From contig NZ_QOVJ01000002.1 in the NCBI RefSeq assembly GCF_004104055.1, forward strand, positions 310,001 to 374,000: a DNA stretch of 64,000 nt, given 5' to 3'. Below the pieces are notes generated by a model. The model worked only from the letters and a program-made list of their open reading frames with translations. It did not search any database and was not told the DNA's origin. Made by a program: the position numbers and the translations under genes. How positions within the stretch are numbered: position 1 is the stretch's first letter; every line of letters starts with the position of its first letter. Positions 33,371 through 42,532 of this stretch are shown here, piece by piece. The stretch comes from Leeuwenhoekiella aestuarii. GTDB taxonomy: Bacteria; Bacteroidota; Bacteroidia; Flavobacteriales; Flavobacteriaceae.

Positions 33371-35806
33371 ATGAGTCAGTTGCTACGGATCAGTTTTTTA
33401 TTAATTACAGCTGTTAGCCTTGCGCAGAATTTTAACTATCTAGGTGATTATACAGCAGACGGAACTCCACTTTATCTGGAGAAAGAGAACGATGTGGTTA
33501 CTACAGAAACTTTACAGTTAATTGCAAATTCGTTACCCGAGTCGTTTCCTGTACCGGTTTACAATCCGCATTATATTTCGAGCGGTTATGATACTGATAT
33601 TATTTTGCACGACGATGCTGAGGTATATGTGACCTTTGTAGCTGAAGGTGCAGGGTACAAGAATGTCTTGGGGTTTTATACGTATGATATTGATAAGCCT
33701 TTAAATCGCAAACCTTATCAGCACGAGATCACAATTGTTTTTCCCAATGTTTCTGCAAAATGGTCTGGTGGTAGTCTTGAGGCTGGTAATAAGGTAAAAT
33801 TGGGTTCTTTTAAAGCAGGTACCGGCATTGGCTGGGTGTTGCTTGCAGATGCCTGGAAGTCTGAAGTGACGTGGGGATTGTGGCAATTATTTTCAAATCA
33901 TTCTTTTAATCCTGAAGCAGCTGCTGATTTAAAATATCACAATGTGCTACTCAATGATCCTCAAAATCAACGTATAATTTTAGGTTTTGAAGATATCAGA
34001 AGAGATTATGGTTCTTGTGATAACGATTTTAACGATGCACTTTTTTATGTGACTGCGAACCCGTATAGTGCTTTAGAAACTAAAAATTATGCAGATGTAG
34101 ATTCTGCTACAAAAGTAAATTCTGCTTACGATGGCGGTCTGGAGAGTAATGGAGATTTAGCAAGTCTTATCGCAAAGCGGAATTTACAACGCAGCAAAAA
34201 TCCGGTAAAACTGAATAAGAGAGCTTTTCAATCTAAATTCAGCTCTAAAGCAACTTCACAAAAAAATGGAAAGACTAGTTTGGGAAGTTATTTCCCTGAA
34301 ACGGCAATGTTTGGCACAGAAAGCGCTTCGGTTTCAAGTCCTGAAGATTTAATGGGAATTACAAACGCAGCAGAGGTTTTTGCAGTGGATTATTACAGCG
34401 GTTCAGACCGTGTTGCTGCAGGGTTGCTATTAGAAACTGAAGGTCGCGTTTACGATCATTCTAAAACAATTTGTGATCGGTTAAACGGTTCGTCGCTTGA
34501 AGATGTGCGAACCTTCCGCCTTGCGGGTCACGAGTTCATTTTAGCAAAGATCAAACGTGTAAACAGAGATTTAGAATATGCTGTAAGTTTTTCGGTTAAT
34601 CAAAAAGCGTCATCTCAAACACTATTCAGTTATTGGAATATAGATCAGTATCCAACCGGTGATTATCTTAATTTTCAAATCTGGGGGAAATCAGTAGGGC
34701 AGGTGAGTACCTTAATCAATCATATTCTGGAAACACTAAATCACGATAACCAACTCCAAAAGAATACAGAGCCTGTTAATCTTCCGTCAGTTTTTGTGAA
34801 AAGCGGCTATTATGACCGAGGAGCTCTATATCTCAATATCATGAACAAAATCGGCAAACGCAATATAGTTGCAAATACAGAATACCACAAAACAGAATTA
34901 GATGGTCTTTCAATAACTTCAGAAAACATCACTTTGAGTGGTATTTTAGAAGAGCAATTGGTTTTAGAAACGGGCTATTTATTTGATGCAGGTGTTTCCC
35001 TTTATGATACGGAGACTAACACATACGATGCCTTATATTTAGCTGATGGCCCGTGGGGAATAGATTATAATGCTAATGAAGTTTCGATTACCGATTTTAA
35101 AATCAAAACACCACAGATTCAAACTTCTGAGGATAATTATCCTGTTGAACGTGGCGTGGTTTTAGAAGCTGGAGTAAAAGGTACACTGAATATTTTTAGA
35201 CATATCCTCGCCGGCGCACTTGCATTGAATGTGAGTGACCTATCTGCTGTTGAGTTTAATATTCAAAGCAATACACCGGTAGAAGTGATTCTGGTTCCGG
35301 CAGATTTAGAAAACTGGGAAAACCGTTTGCGGTATACAATTCCTGCAAATAGCAATAAGAAATTTTATGCGATCCCTTTTGAAGAGTTTAAAGATGCTTC
35401 CGGAAATTCTCAACCCGTTACTGCGATACGTAGTGTTGTATTTTCAATTCACGGAGATTATGTTTCGTTTGAGAAAATGAAGGTTGAAGCTTCAGAATTG
35501 GCCTTCAGTACTAATAAAACCTTGAGAGTAGAAGAGATTATTCAGCAGTCTGAAATAGCAACCGCTGTGAGTTATCCCAATCCATTTACAGATTATACGA
35601 TAATCAAAGTGCCGGAGAACACCTCAGAGGTGGTTCTGACCCTGGTTGATATGAACGGTCGTAAAGTAGCTGAGAAAAAAGAAAAGACTTCAGGAAGAAG
35701 CGATCGTTTTCGTGTAGAGCGTGATGGTTTAGCTTCGGGATATTACAATTATATGGTTACCACAGATTCAGGAAATACGTATAAGGGGAAGCTTTTGATA
35801 AATTAG
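33371..35806 (+). CDS. DUF4114 protein with T9SS sorting domain (secreted)
   Basis: This 811-residue protein has a signal peptide (to about residue 19, SLAQ). A DUF4114 domain at about 120-235 has the acidic motif GFEDIRRDYGSCDNDFND, which is probably calcium binding. A long middle region without recognised domains follows. The C-terminal T9SS type A sorting domain (YPNPFTDYTIIKVPE ... GYYNYMV ... GKLLIN) directs export to the cell surface. It follows the LytTR gene by 99 bases, behind a candidate LytTR operator and a -7 box, and is ended by a strong terminator. A matrix or adhesion role is plausible. Confidence 0.88.
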   Translation: MSQLLRISFLLITAVSLAQNFNYLGDYTADGTPLYLEKENDVVTTETLQLIANSLPESFPVPVYNPHYISSGYDTDIILHDDAEVYVTFVAEGAGYKNVLGFYTYDIDKPLNRKPYQHEITIVFPNVSAKWSGGSLEAGNKVKLGSFKAGTGIGWVLLADAWKSEVTWGLWQLFSNHSFNPEAAADLKYHNVLLNDPQNQRIILGFEDIRRDYGSCDNDFNDALFYVTANPYSALETKNYADVDSATKVNSAYDGGLESNGDLASLIAKRNLQRSKNPVKLNKRAFQSKFSSKATSQKNGKTSLGSYFPETAMFGTESASVSSPEDLMGITNAAEVFAVDYYSGSDRVAAGLLLETEGRVYDHSKTICDRLNGSSLEDVRTFRLAGHEFILAKIKRVNRDLEYAVSFSVNQKASSQTLFSYWNIDQYPTGDYLNFQIWGKSVGQVSTLINHILETLNHDNQLQKNTEPVNLPSVFVKSGYYDRGALYLNIMNKIGKRNIVANTEYHKTELDGLSITSENITLSGILEEQLVLETGYLFDAGVSLYDTETNTYDALYLADGPWGIDYNANEVSITDFKIKTPQIQTSEDNYPVERGVVLEAGVKGTLNIFRHILAGALALNVSDLSAVEFNIQSNTPVEVILVPADLENWENRLRYTIPANSNKKFYAIPFEEFKDASGNSQPVTAIRSVVFSIHGDYVSFEKMKVEASELAFSTNKTLRVEEIIQQSEIATAVSYPNPFTDYTIIKVPENTSEVVLTLVDMNGRKVAEKKEKTSGRSDRFRVERDGLASGYYNYMVTTDSGNTYKGKLLIN

Positions 35807-35834
35807 TTAGTTGTTTGTTTTTTGTTAGTTAGAA

Positions 35835-35866
35835 GGCAGCGCTTGGCAGAGCGCTGTCTTTTTTTA
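35835..35866 (+). terminator. Intrinsic terminator after the DUF4114 gene
   Basis: GGCAGCGCT and AGCGCTGTC form a 9-bp stem (one G-U pair) with a 6-base loop followed by a seven-base T run. Confidence 0.82.
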
Positions 35867-35988
35867 TATATCAAATAAAAAAAACAGTAAATTTCTTTGC
35901 TTAACAGTTTTTTTTTTCAAATAGTTGAACTTTAATTTAATATGGCTTTTATGATTCTTTTTTTACACAAACCCAAAACTATGCTAAT

Positions 35989-36001
35989 CTCGATTGTCGA
36001 G
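35989..36001. repeat. Dispersed palindrome copy B (CTCGATTGTCGAG)
   Basis: The inverted repeat ends on the G of the GTG start codon of the next gene. Its upstream flank (ACAAACCCA, then TAAT) closely resembles copy A at 26695. Confidence 0.65.
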
Positions 36002-36726
36002 TGAACAAACATGTTCTTCAAATCATTTGTATTATAGGCTTTATGAGCCTCAATTGCTGTAAATCATATTCTGACAAAAAAGCTAAAATGAAATCATTAG
36101 CGATTCCTTTTATTGAGAATTTTGATTCTCCAACTGATTTTGATGCATTGTGGAAAGATGATTCTTCAAATAGTCCCAAATCATATTCCATTGAAAGTAA
36201 TAAGTTAAAGATCACAACCCGAGCTGGGAGTCAAGACCGTGTGAAAAGACATACGCGGCGTAAAGATTTTGGTGTAGGCAATTATTCCTGGCGGATATTT
36301 GTTTCACGTTTTGAAGAGCATGCACGCTCTAGTATAGGAGCATTTTTATATCATAGTGGCAAACAGGTCTATGAATTTGATTTTGAAATTGGCTCTGGAA
36401 AGCCTCAGTTACGAGCTAAGTTAAACGCTGAAAATGATGAAGCTGTAGTGTATTGCACTTCGCAAAGCAACCCATTTTCATCTGAAAAATTTAAAGTTAA
36501 GATGAATGCTTGGTCAGATTTTAAAATAAGCTTGGCCGATGTAGGTGGCAAGTACTTGATCAAGTGGTACCTAAATAATAAACTCTTAAAAACCTTACAA
36601 ACCGAAGTAAATACCAAAATGAAATTTTCTGCTTATTGTAGTTTAGAGAATCTTTCTTTTATGGGGACAGAATGGCCCACGCAGGAACATTATGTGTTGT
36701 TTGATAAATTTACTTTTCGGCAGTAA
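36001..36726 (+). CDS. Putative surface lipoprotein with concanavalin-like beta-sandwich
   Basis: The 241-residue frame starts at GTG (36001); no in-frame ATG exists that would keep the signal sequence. The N-terminus HVLQIICIIGFMSLNCC is a lipoprotein-type signal. The mature part is beta-rich with FIENFDSPTDFDALW, YSWRIFVSRFEE and YEFDFEIGSGKPQ. This pattern is seen in family-16-like or LamG-like jelly-rolls, with acidic residues (EFDFE) in a strand. Glycan binding or hydrolysis is possible but unproven. The start codon overlaps a dispersed palindrome. Confidence 0.65.
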   Translation: MNKHVLQIICIIGFMSLNCCKSYSDKKAKMKSLAIPFIENFDSPTDFDALWKDDSSNSPKSYSIESNKLKITTRAGSQDRVKRHTRRKDFGVGNYSWRIFVSRFEEHARSSIGAFLYHSGKQVYEFDFEIGSGKPQLRAKLNAENDEAVVYCTSQSNPFSSEKFKVKMNAWSDFKISLADVGGKYLIKWYLNNKLLKTLQTEVNTKMKFSAYCSLENLSFMGTEWPTQEHYVLFDKFTFRQ

Positions 36727-36787
36727 TATCAGGGCTTTCTCAAGATTTTATCTATTTTTTCCTTTTGCGTTTTTCAAGAAACATAAA

Positions 36788-36818
36788 AAAGCTCTTTAGA
36801 TATGTTCTAAAGAGCTTT
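36788..36818 (-). terminator. Terminator of the serine hydrolase gene
   Basis: AAAGCTCTTTAGA and TCTAAAGAGCTTT form a 13-bp stem with a short loop; A residues on the left give a U tract in minus-strand transcripts. Confidence 0.75.
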
Positions 36819-36845
36819 GTATTGTATCAATTAATAGTTTTATAA

Positions 36846-38138
36846 TTACTGTCCGGTTGCAGTTGTTTTACTTTCTGCAACTTCTTCTTGTATAGCTTTA
36901 TCTATTCTTCCGGCAAGATACATATGGTCTGTAGCTGAATTTTTACGGAGTACATTAGTCATCAAACACACAATATATTTGGGCCCTCCATTAGGATGCT
37001 CTACAATTATAACCGAATTCATATAATTAAAAACATTACCGGCATAGTCCCCGCAAGCACCTTTGCTTTTATCACATTTATAAAAACTTCCGCTTTTAAA
37101 GTATACGGCAGCAGAATCTAAATCGTGTGAATATGCGTAGCGAATTCGACGCTCGGTCTGATACATAATACGCTTCATCTCTAAGCTAGAAAGTGAATCA
37201 ACCGCCTTACCTTGCTCCAGATTAATTAAGAATTTCATCAAACCTTTTGGTGAACCGATGCTACCCCCCATTCTTCCTACATAGCGCTCTCCACCGTTAG
37301 TAAAAAATCCACCTAGTCGCCATTCATCTTCAGTGATTCCCATTTTGCGTAAGGGCTCATTCACCACCTCATTTGCTAATCTGGTTACTTCGCTACGGTC
37401 TGTATCTTTAAACCATTGCATAGCCTCCTCATCCGTTAGGTCAAAATACTTTTCACCAAATACTTTAAGTAACAGAGCTTCTCTGTAAACCACACTCGCT
37501 GCTCCATTATTACTCACAGCAACCATATGATCTATCCACTCAAATAGGCTAAAAACATCAGATTGCTGGGCTTGTCTTTTAGTCAGCTTATCATTCTCAA
37601 TATCATAAATAGGGATGGTGTGATGGTCGTAAACTGCAAATGGTCCACCTTTTACGCGTTTGTATTTTAATAAATTGATGCGCGCACCCCAATCATCAGG
37701 GCATAATTTTTCAAGTTGGTCAAACATTGCGATTAGAATGGCAAGTTTACCCACACTACCCGGTTGATAACCACGTGTTTCATTACGCGCTGCATATTTC
37801 AGATTGGTAGAGTCGGTCATATCGAGTACCGAAATAGAATAACTCTGGTCCAGACCATAAAACAAACCACCTATCTTCTTCTGAAAGTCGGGATCCTCTT
37901 TCATATAAGCAATAGCGCTATCGGCTTTATTAGTCAAGTTCAGCTTAATATCATCAATAGATAAATACGCTCCGGCAGGAATACGTGTGTATTTGATGCT
38001 GTCTCTTACGATCTTTTGAAGATAAGCGAGGCGATCTATACCGGTTCGTTCATAACCATCAATAGGGTAGAAGCTATTGGGTACCGAAAATGCAAGTGTG
38101 ATCAAGATTACGGGTACAAAGAGTAGGATTTTTTTCAT
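36846..38138 (-). CDS. Serine hydrolase with beta-lactamase fold
   Basis: This 430-residue exported protein (signal in first 20 residues) has class A beta-lactamase/penicillin-binding motifs: SVGK (Ser128-Lys131), SNN (209-211, equivalent of SDN) and KSG (348-350, equivalent of KTG). An extended N-terminal region precedes the catalytic core, and it lacks an obvious class A omega-loop ExxLN. It is therefore more likely a peptidase or PBP-like hydrolase than a drug-resistance enzyme. It lies 65 bases downstream of the PEP-synthase-like gene, on the same strand. Confidence 0.82.
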   Translation of the reverse strand: MKKILLFVPVILITLAFSVPNSFYPIDGYERTGIDRLAYLQKIVRDSIKYTRIPAGAYLSIDDIKLNLTNKADSAIAYMKEDPDFQKKIGGLFYGLDQSYSISVLDMTDSTNLKYAARNETRGYQPGSVGKLAILIAMFDQLEKLCPDDWGARINLLKYKRVKGGPFAVYDHHTIPIYDIENDKLTKRQAQQSDVFSLFEWIDHMVAVSNNGAASVVYREALLLKVFGEKYFDLTDEEAMQWFKDTDRSEVTRLANEVVNEPLRKMGITEDEWRLGGFFTNGGERYVGRMGGSIGSPKGLMKFLINLEQGKAVDSLSSLEMKRIMYQTERRIRYAYSHDLDSAAVYFKSGSFYKCDKSKGACGDYAGNVFNYMNSVIIVEHPNGGPKYIVCLMTNVLRKNSATDHMYLAGRIDKAIQEEVAESKTTATGQ

Positions 38139-38203
38139 AGTTTTTCTTTAAATAGTTGTTTTCTGAAATATGCTGTGATGTTAAAATTAAAGTAGAAAAC
38201 CTG

Positions 38204-41110
38204 TTAGAGTTTTGCATCCATTTCAATGTATTCATCTGAGTTACTTTTAGGAGAAATCGAATCTAGATATCCGTTACTCAACGCATTTTTATTTTCAACA
38301 AAAGGTCTGATCTGAAACAACCAGACTTTATCATCCTGAAAGCCTAATTCTACATCATAAGCACCTTCAGGATTGGTGTTAGTTTCTTCTGGTATTTTGG
38401 CCCGAATTTCTTGAGCTACTTCACGCAGACTCTCAATATTTTGCTCACTTAAAATTTTAGACTCAAAAGTGGTGCTGTATCCCTGTGTTCCACCAGTTCC
38501 CGGAAGTCTGATATAATCTGGTTGACGGGCTGGAGCAAGCAACCTGTTTCCGCTTGTGGTGATTAATCTGGTTTCTGCTGCCTGACCATCTACGGCACCA
38601 CCCGCACCACGGCTAAAGGCAACAGTTAGATCTTCATCAGTACCTTCATTGATACCTTTTGTGATCATCACACCGCTGTATTCTACATCTACACTAGGAA
38701 TCACTAGAATTGATGGAAAAACATTTTCCGGATTTGATAAATAAACCTGACGCCATTTAAAACTGCGTTCGGTGTATGGTGATGCCCATACTTTTTTAAT
38801 TCCGTCTAGTATTTTCTGTTCTTCAACTACATTGAACAAAGTAAGATTTAAACCGGCACCGGTGAATTCTTTCAAATCTTCCATATTGGTGTCACTGCGT
38901 AAGAATACAGGAGCCTGACCTATAGGCTTACCAAAAATAGAAGCGAAAGAATTGCGTAACTCGCTGATGAATTGTGGTTTTAATTGCATCGCATTGATCG
39001 CATCACGCAATGTTGCTAGTTTTTTAAGCTGAAAATCTTCTACTTGTGCCGCGGCTGTACCATTTGCACGCATTTTTTCTGCTGAAGCAAACATTTCGGT
39101 TAAAAATTCCCAATAACTTTTATTTTGTCCCGGCATAGGCAAATCCATATGATCTCTAAAAATACCGAAAGGAATCACTAGACCTTCAACAACGTGCTCT
39201 GGAAACATTTTCTTCAGTTGTCCTAAATTGGCCGCTTTTGGGCCTGCCAGAATACCACTCGCTGAAGCATCGATATCGCGCATATTGAGAATACTTTTTT
39301 TATCTAGTCTTATTTTTTCAATAGGAACTGCAATTTTTTCGCGACTGCGTTCTGCTACAGAGAATAAATCTTTTTCTTCAGCAGACATATTATCTGCAGG
39401 TTTAATAATCACTGTTCCCTTATTAGAAACCGCATAAAACACCGTTTTGCCATTATAAGCCTCTAGATCTTCAAGGTTAGAATCTATAAGTGCAGCATTA
39501 GGAATCCCTAAGTTTCTGGCTAGTAATTGCACGTGAGAAACTAGATTACCCTCATCAACCGTTGCAATACCGGCAACAGGTTTTAGATCAGAAGGTGGGC
39601 GCTTAAATATGTAAATTTTATTGCTCGAGACTTCTATTCCATCAGGATTGCCTGGAACAACAACCAATTCGCCCATCGCATAACCGGGATTTAATCCATG
39701 AATGGCGCTCTGGTTTGCTATATCCATTACGTTGTTTTCAAGATTTGATTTATTGTTTATAAAATCACCCAATTCACTAACTGTTTTTCCTAAAGGAAGC
39801 GCTACGGAAGATCGTACACGATCGTCTATAAATCCTGCTGCAAGCGGCTCAAAAGCGGTATATTTTTCTACTATGTTATCGTAATTAGCTTTTGCCATAG
39901 CAGCACTCCATTGCACTGTGTTACGTGAAGTGTTGAGAATAGTATTGAGTTCAGATAAAGAAACAGTTGTATAATTTATAGGTGCAACTATACCTTCAAT
40001 TTCTTCCCATTCCCAAACTTCAAGAAGTCCGGTTCCTGCTGTAGCATAACTTAAATGATATACTTTATCTAAAAGTTCTTTAAGGGTTTCAGGCTCCCAA
40101 TCTCCAGATTTTTTGAGAAGCATTTCTTCCAGTTTAAGCGAAACATCAAGTAGAGTCAAACGATCTTGAGCGCGTTGCACTTGAGTAATTTGTGTGCGAA
40201 TATTACAAAGCATATCGCTGATTTCCGGAATTACAGAGTATGCCGGCGTATTGTTATCAAATTTTGTGGTGAACTCGAGAAGTTGATTTTTAACTTCAAG
40301 ATCACTTTTTACTCCAGCAACCTGGCTATTCAACTTGGCTAAATTGATAGGAGCGTAGTACTCATTAAGTGTTTCTAGTAAGTTTTTGAATTCCGTTTTC
40401 AATTCTGGAGAAAGTTCATCATTGTACTCTTCTCTAAAATTTTGAACTAAAGCCACATCACTTACATCAGGTTGACCGTGAATTTTTACACGTAAGTCCA
40501 TAAATTTTGGAAACTCTTCTGCAATCACTTTAGATTCACTACGCATACGTTGTGCAATGTTATCATCACCCGCGTGTGGAATATCTTTAAGAGCTTGTCT
40601 TATTAAATAGTAATTAGCTTCTAGTCGCTTGTCATCTTTTAGTAACCAATTGAAAAAATCAATACCCCATGCTTCTTCATCTTCAGACTGTATGGCACCG
40701 CGGTAAAATTGTGCTTTTTCTAAAATCCATCCGTTGTCAACACTTTTTAGATAATTACCCAATTGATATTGCTTCAATCTGCTATGATCATTAGCCGCAT
40801 CCCAGAATTTTTTATTATCTGCAGCAGCTAAAATTTCACCAAAATAAAGATGATTACGAGCGGCGAGATTTTCAGTTTCTTTTTTGTAACTCGCATGTTG
40901 GATTCCGTCAACACCTTCCGGGCAAGGATCTTTAGGTTCACGCATTGTACCGTCTTCACAGAACCAGCGAATGCGTAAATAAGGTCCGCGAGCATCATTT
41001 TTAAAATCAGTAATGATTTTTTTAATATTCTGAGTAGTATATTCTTGGGCACGTAAAGATGCTCCTGTAAGAAGCACAACAAGTAGGGTTAAGCGTAGTG
41101 TTGCTTGCAT
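38204..41110 (-). CDS. Exported PEP-synthase-like protein (phosphohistidine plus ATP-binding domains)
   Basis: The 968-residue protein starts with a clear signal peptide (MQATLRLTLLVVLLTG, cleaved before QEYT). About 470 residues of helical sequence with no recognised family follow. Next is a PEP-utiliser mobile domain with His526 in LVSHVQLLARNLGIPNA, then a PPDK_N ATP-grasp domain (about 640-950: KAANLGQLKKMFPE, LRSDTNMEDL with Arg738, VELGFQDDKVWLFQIRPF). No PEP-binding C domain exists. Domain order matches alpha-glucan water dikinases rather than PEP synthase. Export of an ATP-dependent enzyme is unusual. Confidence 0.82.
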   Translation of the reverse strand: MQATLRLTLLVVLLTGASLRAQEYTTQNIKKIITDFKNDARGPYLRIRWFCEDGTMREPKDPCPEGVDGIQHASYKKETENLAARNHLYFGEILAAADNKKFWDAANDHSRLKQYQLGNYLKSVDNGWILEKAQFYRGAIQSEDEEAWGIDFFNWLLKDDKRLEANYYLIRQALKDIPHAGDDNIAQRMRSESKVIAEEFPKFMDLRVKIHGQPDVSDVALVQNFREEYNDELSPELKTEFKNLLETLNEYYAPINLAKLNSQVAGVKSDLEVKNQLLEFTTKFDNNTPAYSVIPEISDMLCNIRTQITQVQRAQDRLTLLDVSLKLEEMLLKKSGDWEPETLKELLDKVYHLSYATAGTGLLEVWEWEEIEGIVAPINYTTVSLSELNTILNTSRNTVQWSAAMAKANYDNIVEKYTAFEPLAAGFIDDRVRSSVALPLGKTVSELGDFINNKSNLENNVMDIANQSAIHGLNPGYAMGELVVVPGNPDGIEVSSNKIYIFKRPPSDLKPVAGIATVDEGNLVSHVQLLARNLGIPNAALIDSNLEDLEAYNGKTVFYAVSNKGTVIIKPADNMSAEEKDLFSVAERSREKIAVPIEKIRLDKKSILNMRDIDASASGILAGPKAANLGQLKKMFPEHVVEGLVIPFGIFRDHMDLPMPGQNKSYWEFLTEMFASAEKMRANGTAAAQVEDFQLKKLATLRDAINAMQLKPQFISELRNSFASIFGKPIGQAPVFLRSDTNMEDLKEFTGAGLNLTLFNVVEEQKILDGIKKVWASPYTERSFKWRQVYLSNPENVFPSILVIPSVDVEYSGVMITKGINEGTDEDLTVAFSRGAGGAVDGQAAETRLITTSGNRLLAPARQPDYIRLPGTGGTQGYSTTFESKILSEQNIESLREVAQEIRAKIPEETNTNPEGAYDVELGFQDDKVWLFQIRPFVENKNALSNGYLDSISPKSNSDEYIEMDAKL

Positions 41111-41224
41111 AAAAGGTTGTTTGTCACAAAAATAGGTGTAGAGCCTGTTAATAGACTTATAAAAAAGGCTATGATTTTCTTAAATATTAAGTTTTTTAAT
41201 TAAAAGACTTAATATTTATAAACA

Positions 41225-41257
41225 TAAAAAAGTCTGCTGATAAAGCAGACTTTTTTA
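41225..41257. terminator. Bidirectional hairpin after the ECF operon
   Basis: AAAAAAGTCTGCT and AGCAGACTTTTTT form a strong stem with A and T tracts on either side. In the minus direction it ends the sigma/membrane-protein operon. Confidence 0.82.
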
Positions 41258-41265
41258 TGTTTAAG

Positions 41266-41907
41266 TTAATCTCTCAATTCGAGCTTATTGAGCTCTTTAT
41301 AATTGCGCTTTAAACGCTTTAATAAAATACCATAAAGCAGTTTATAGAATAGCCAAAGCATAAATACTAATAGTAGAAGACCTCCTATAAATAATGCAAT
41401 AAAACCTAACGGAATAGACTGAGAACCGTCATCTGCAGTAATCATTATTTTTTCAAATTCAGGATCAAAATAGAGCATTGCAAAAAAGACTATAAGCCCA
41501 ACGACAAACATCAATATAAGGTTGTACGCTACATAAAAATTCACTGTTCTGCGTACCTTAAGAATACGATTCATAAGATGTCTGGTACTGTCTGTAGTTT
41601 GTACTTCTTTATAATTTTTATAGAAGATAAATATAAAGAAACCTAAAACTATATACTGAAGCAGTACAGAAATGATTTCAAATTCAAACAAATGAATTTT
41701 ACGAAGTGATTCCCAGGTTTTGTTATTTATTGTTAAAACATTAATGAAAGTCCACAATATAAATTCAAATATAGATACATATAAAATCCACTTCATCAAT
41801 GATGAAGAGCGTTTATGTATCATTTTATAGATAGCATCACCGCTAATTTTAGGAAGATCTGCTTCTTGGCGCTTCCAGTCTTTTTTTAAAAATTCAAGTT
41901 CATCCAT
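41266..41907 (-). CDS. Four-helix membrane protein, likely partner of the ECF sigma factor
   Basis: This 213-residue protein has a soluble N-terminus of about 40 residues (MDELEFLKKDWKRQEADLPKISGDAIYKMI) and four hydrophobic helices near 40-60, 75-95, 120-145 and 165-190. It lies 6 bases downstream of an ECF sigma gene. Flavobacterial proteins with this N-terminal pattern and position are suspected to act as anti-sigma factors, though no zinc anti-sigma motif is visible. That role is inferred from context. Confidence 0.65.
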   Translation of the reverse strand: MDELEFLKKDWKRQEADLPKISGDAIYKMIHKRSSSLMKWILYVSIFEFILWTFINVLTINNKTWESLRKIHLFEFEIISVLLQYIVLGFFIFIFYKNYKEVQTTDSTRHLMNRILKVRRTVNFYVAYNLILMFVVGLIVFFAMLYFDPEFEKIMITADDGSQSIPLGFIALFIGGLLLLVFMLWLFYKLLYGILLKRLKRNYKELNKLELRD

Positions 41908-41913
41908 CTGCTG

Positions 41914-42408
41914 CTACACATTTAATAAGTCTTTCAACTTTCCTTTTACCCGGTTCATTTTAACTCTGGCATTAACTTCTGTAATACCTAAAGTTTCTGA
42001 TATCTCACTATAGGGTTTGTCTTCGAGATATAAAAATACCAGTGCCTTATCAATATCATTGAGTTGTCTAATCGCCTTGTACATCAATTTTAGTTGTTCT
42101 TCAACCGTATTATCATATTCAGTACTTGCGATTTTAAACATCACACTCTCATAATCCTGCGTTTTTATACTACGTTTAGATTTACGATAGAGTGTAATTG
42201 CCGTGTTGAGCGCTACACGATACATCCAGGTTGTAAACTTAGAGTCTCCTCTAAATTTTGGATATGCTTTAAATAATTGAATGGTTATTTCTTGAAACAA
42301 ATCATTGTGCGACTCCTGGTCATGAGTATACAACCGGCAGATCTTATGCACTATATTCTGGTTCGCTTCTAGCTGGGTTACAAATTGTTTTTCAAGTTGC
42401 GGATCCAA
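41914..42408 (-). CDS. ECF-type RNA polymerase sigma factor
   Basis: This 164-residue sigma-70-family protein has region 2 (HDQESHNDLFQEITIQLFKAYPKF, then KFTTWMYRVALNTAI) and region 4 (DKALVFLYLEDKPYSEISET, LGITEVNARVKMNRVKGKLK). It is short, as ECF factors are. The gene is the first of a two-gene minus-strand operon with a membrane protein. Its target promoters cannot be predicted here. Confidence 0.92.
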   Translation of the reverse strand: MDPQLEKQFVTQLEANQNIVHKICRLYTHDQESHNDLFQEITIQLFKAYPKFRGDSKFTTWMYRVALNTAITLYRKSKRSIKTQDYESVMFKIASTEYDNTVEEQLKLMYKAIRQLNDIDKALVFLYLEDKPYSEISETLGITEVNARVKMNRVKGKLKDLLNV

Positions 42409-42508
42409 ATAATAAATTGTTAGTTGCCTATTTGTACATAATAGAGATAATATGTTACAGGTAAAGCTAAAATAATGATAAACATTAAGAGTTCTGCCGG
42501 CTGTACTT

Positions 42509-42516
42509 TAACTTTG
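42509..42516 (+). promoter_or_regulatory. TAnnTTTG -7 box upstream of the NADH dehydrogenase gene
   Basis: TAACTTTG lies 16 bases before the ATG at 42533. The -33 region is weak. Confidence 0.4.
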
Positions 42517-42532
42517 TTATAAATAATTAATC

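Noticed and set aside
36846-38138. Beta-lactamase resistance gene interpretation
   Set aside because: SxxK, SNN and KSG motifs exist but no ExxLN omega-loop is apparent and the protein is longer than class A enzymes, so a resistance label is unsupported.
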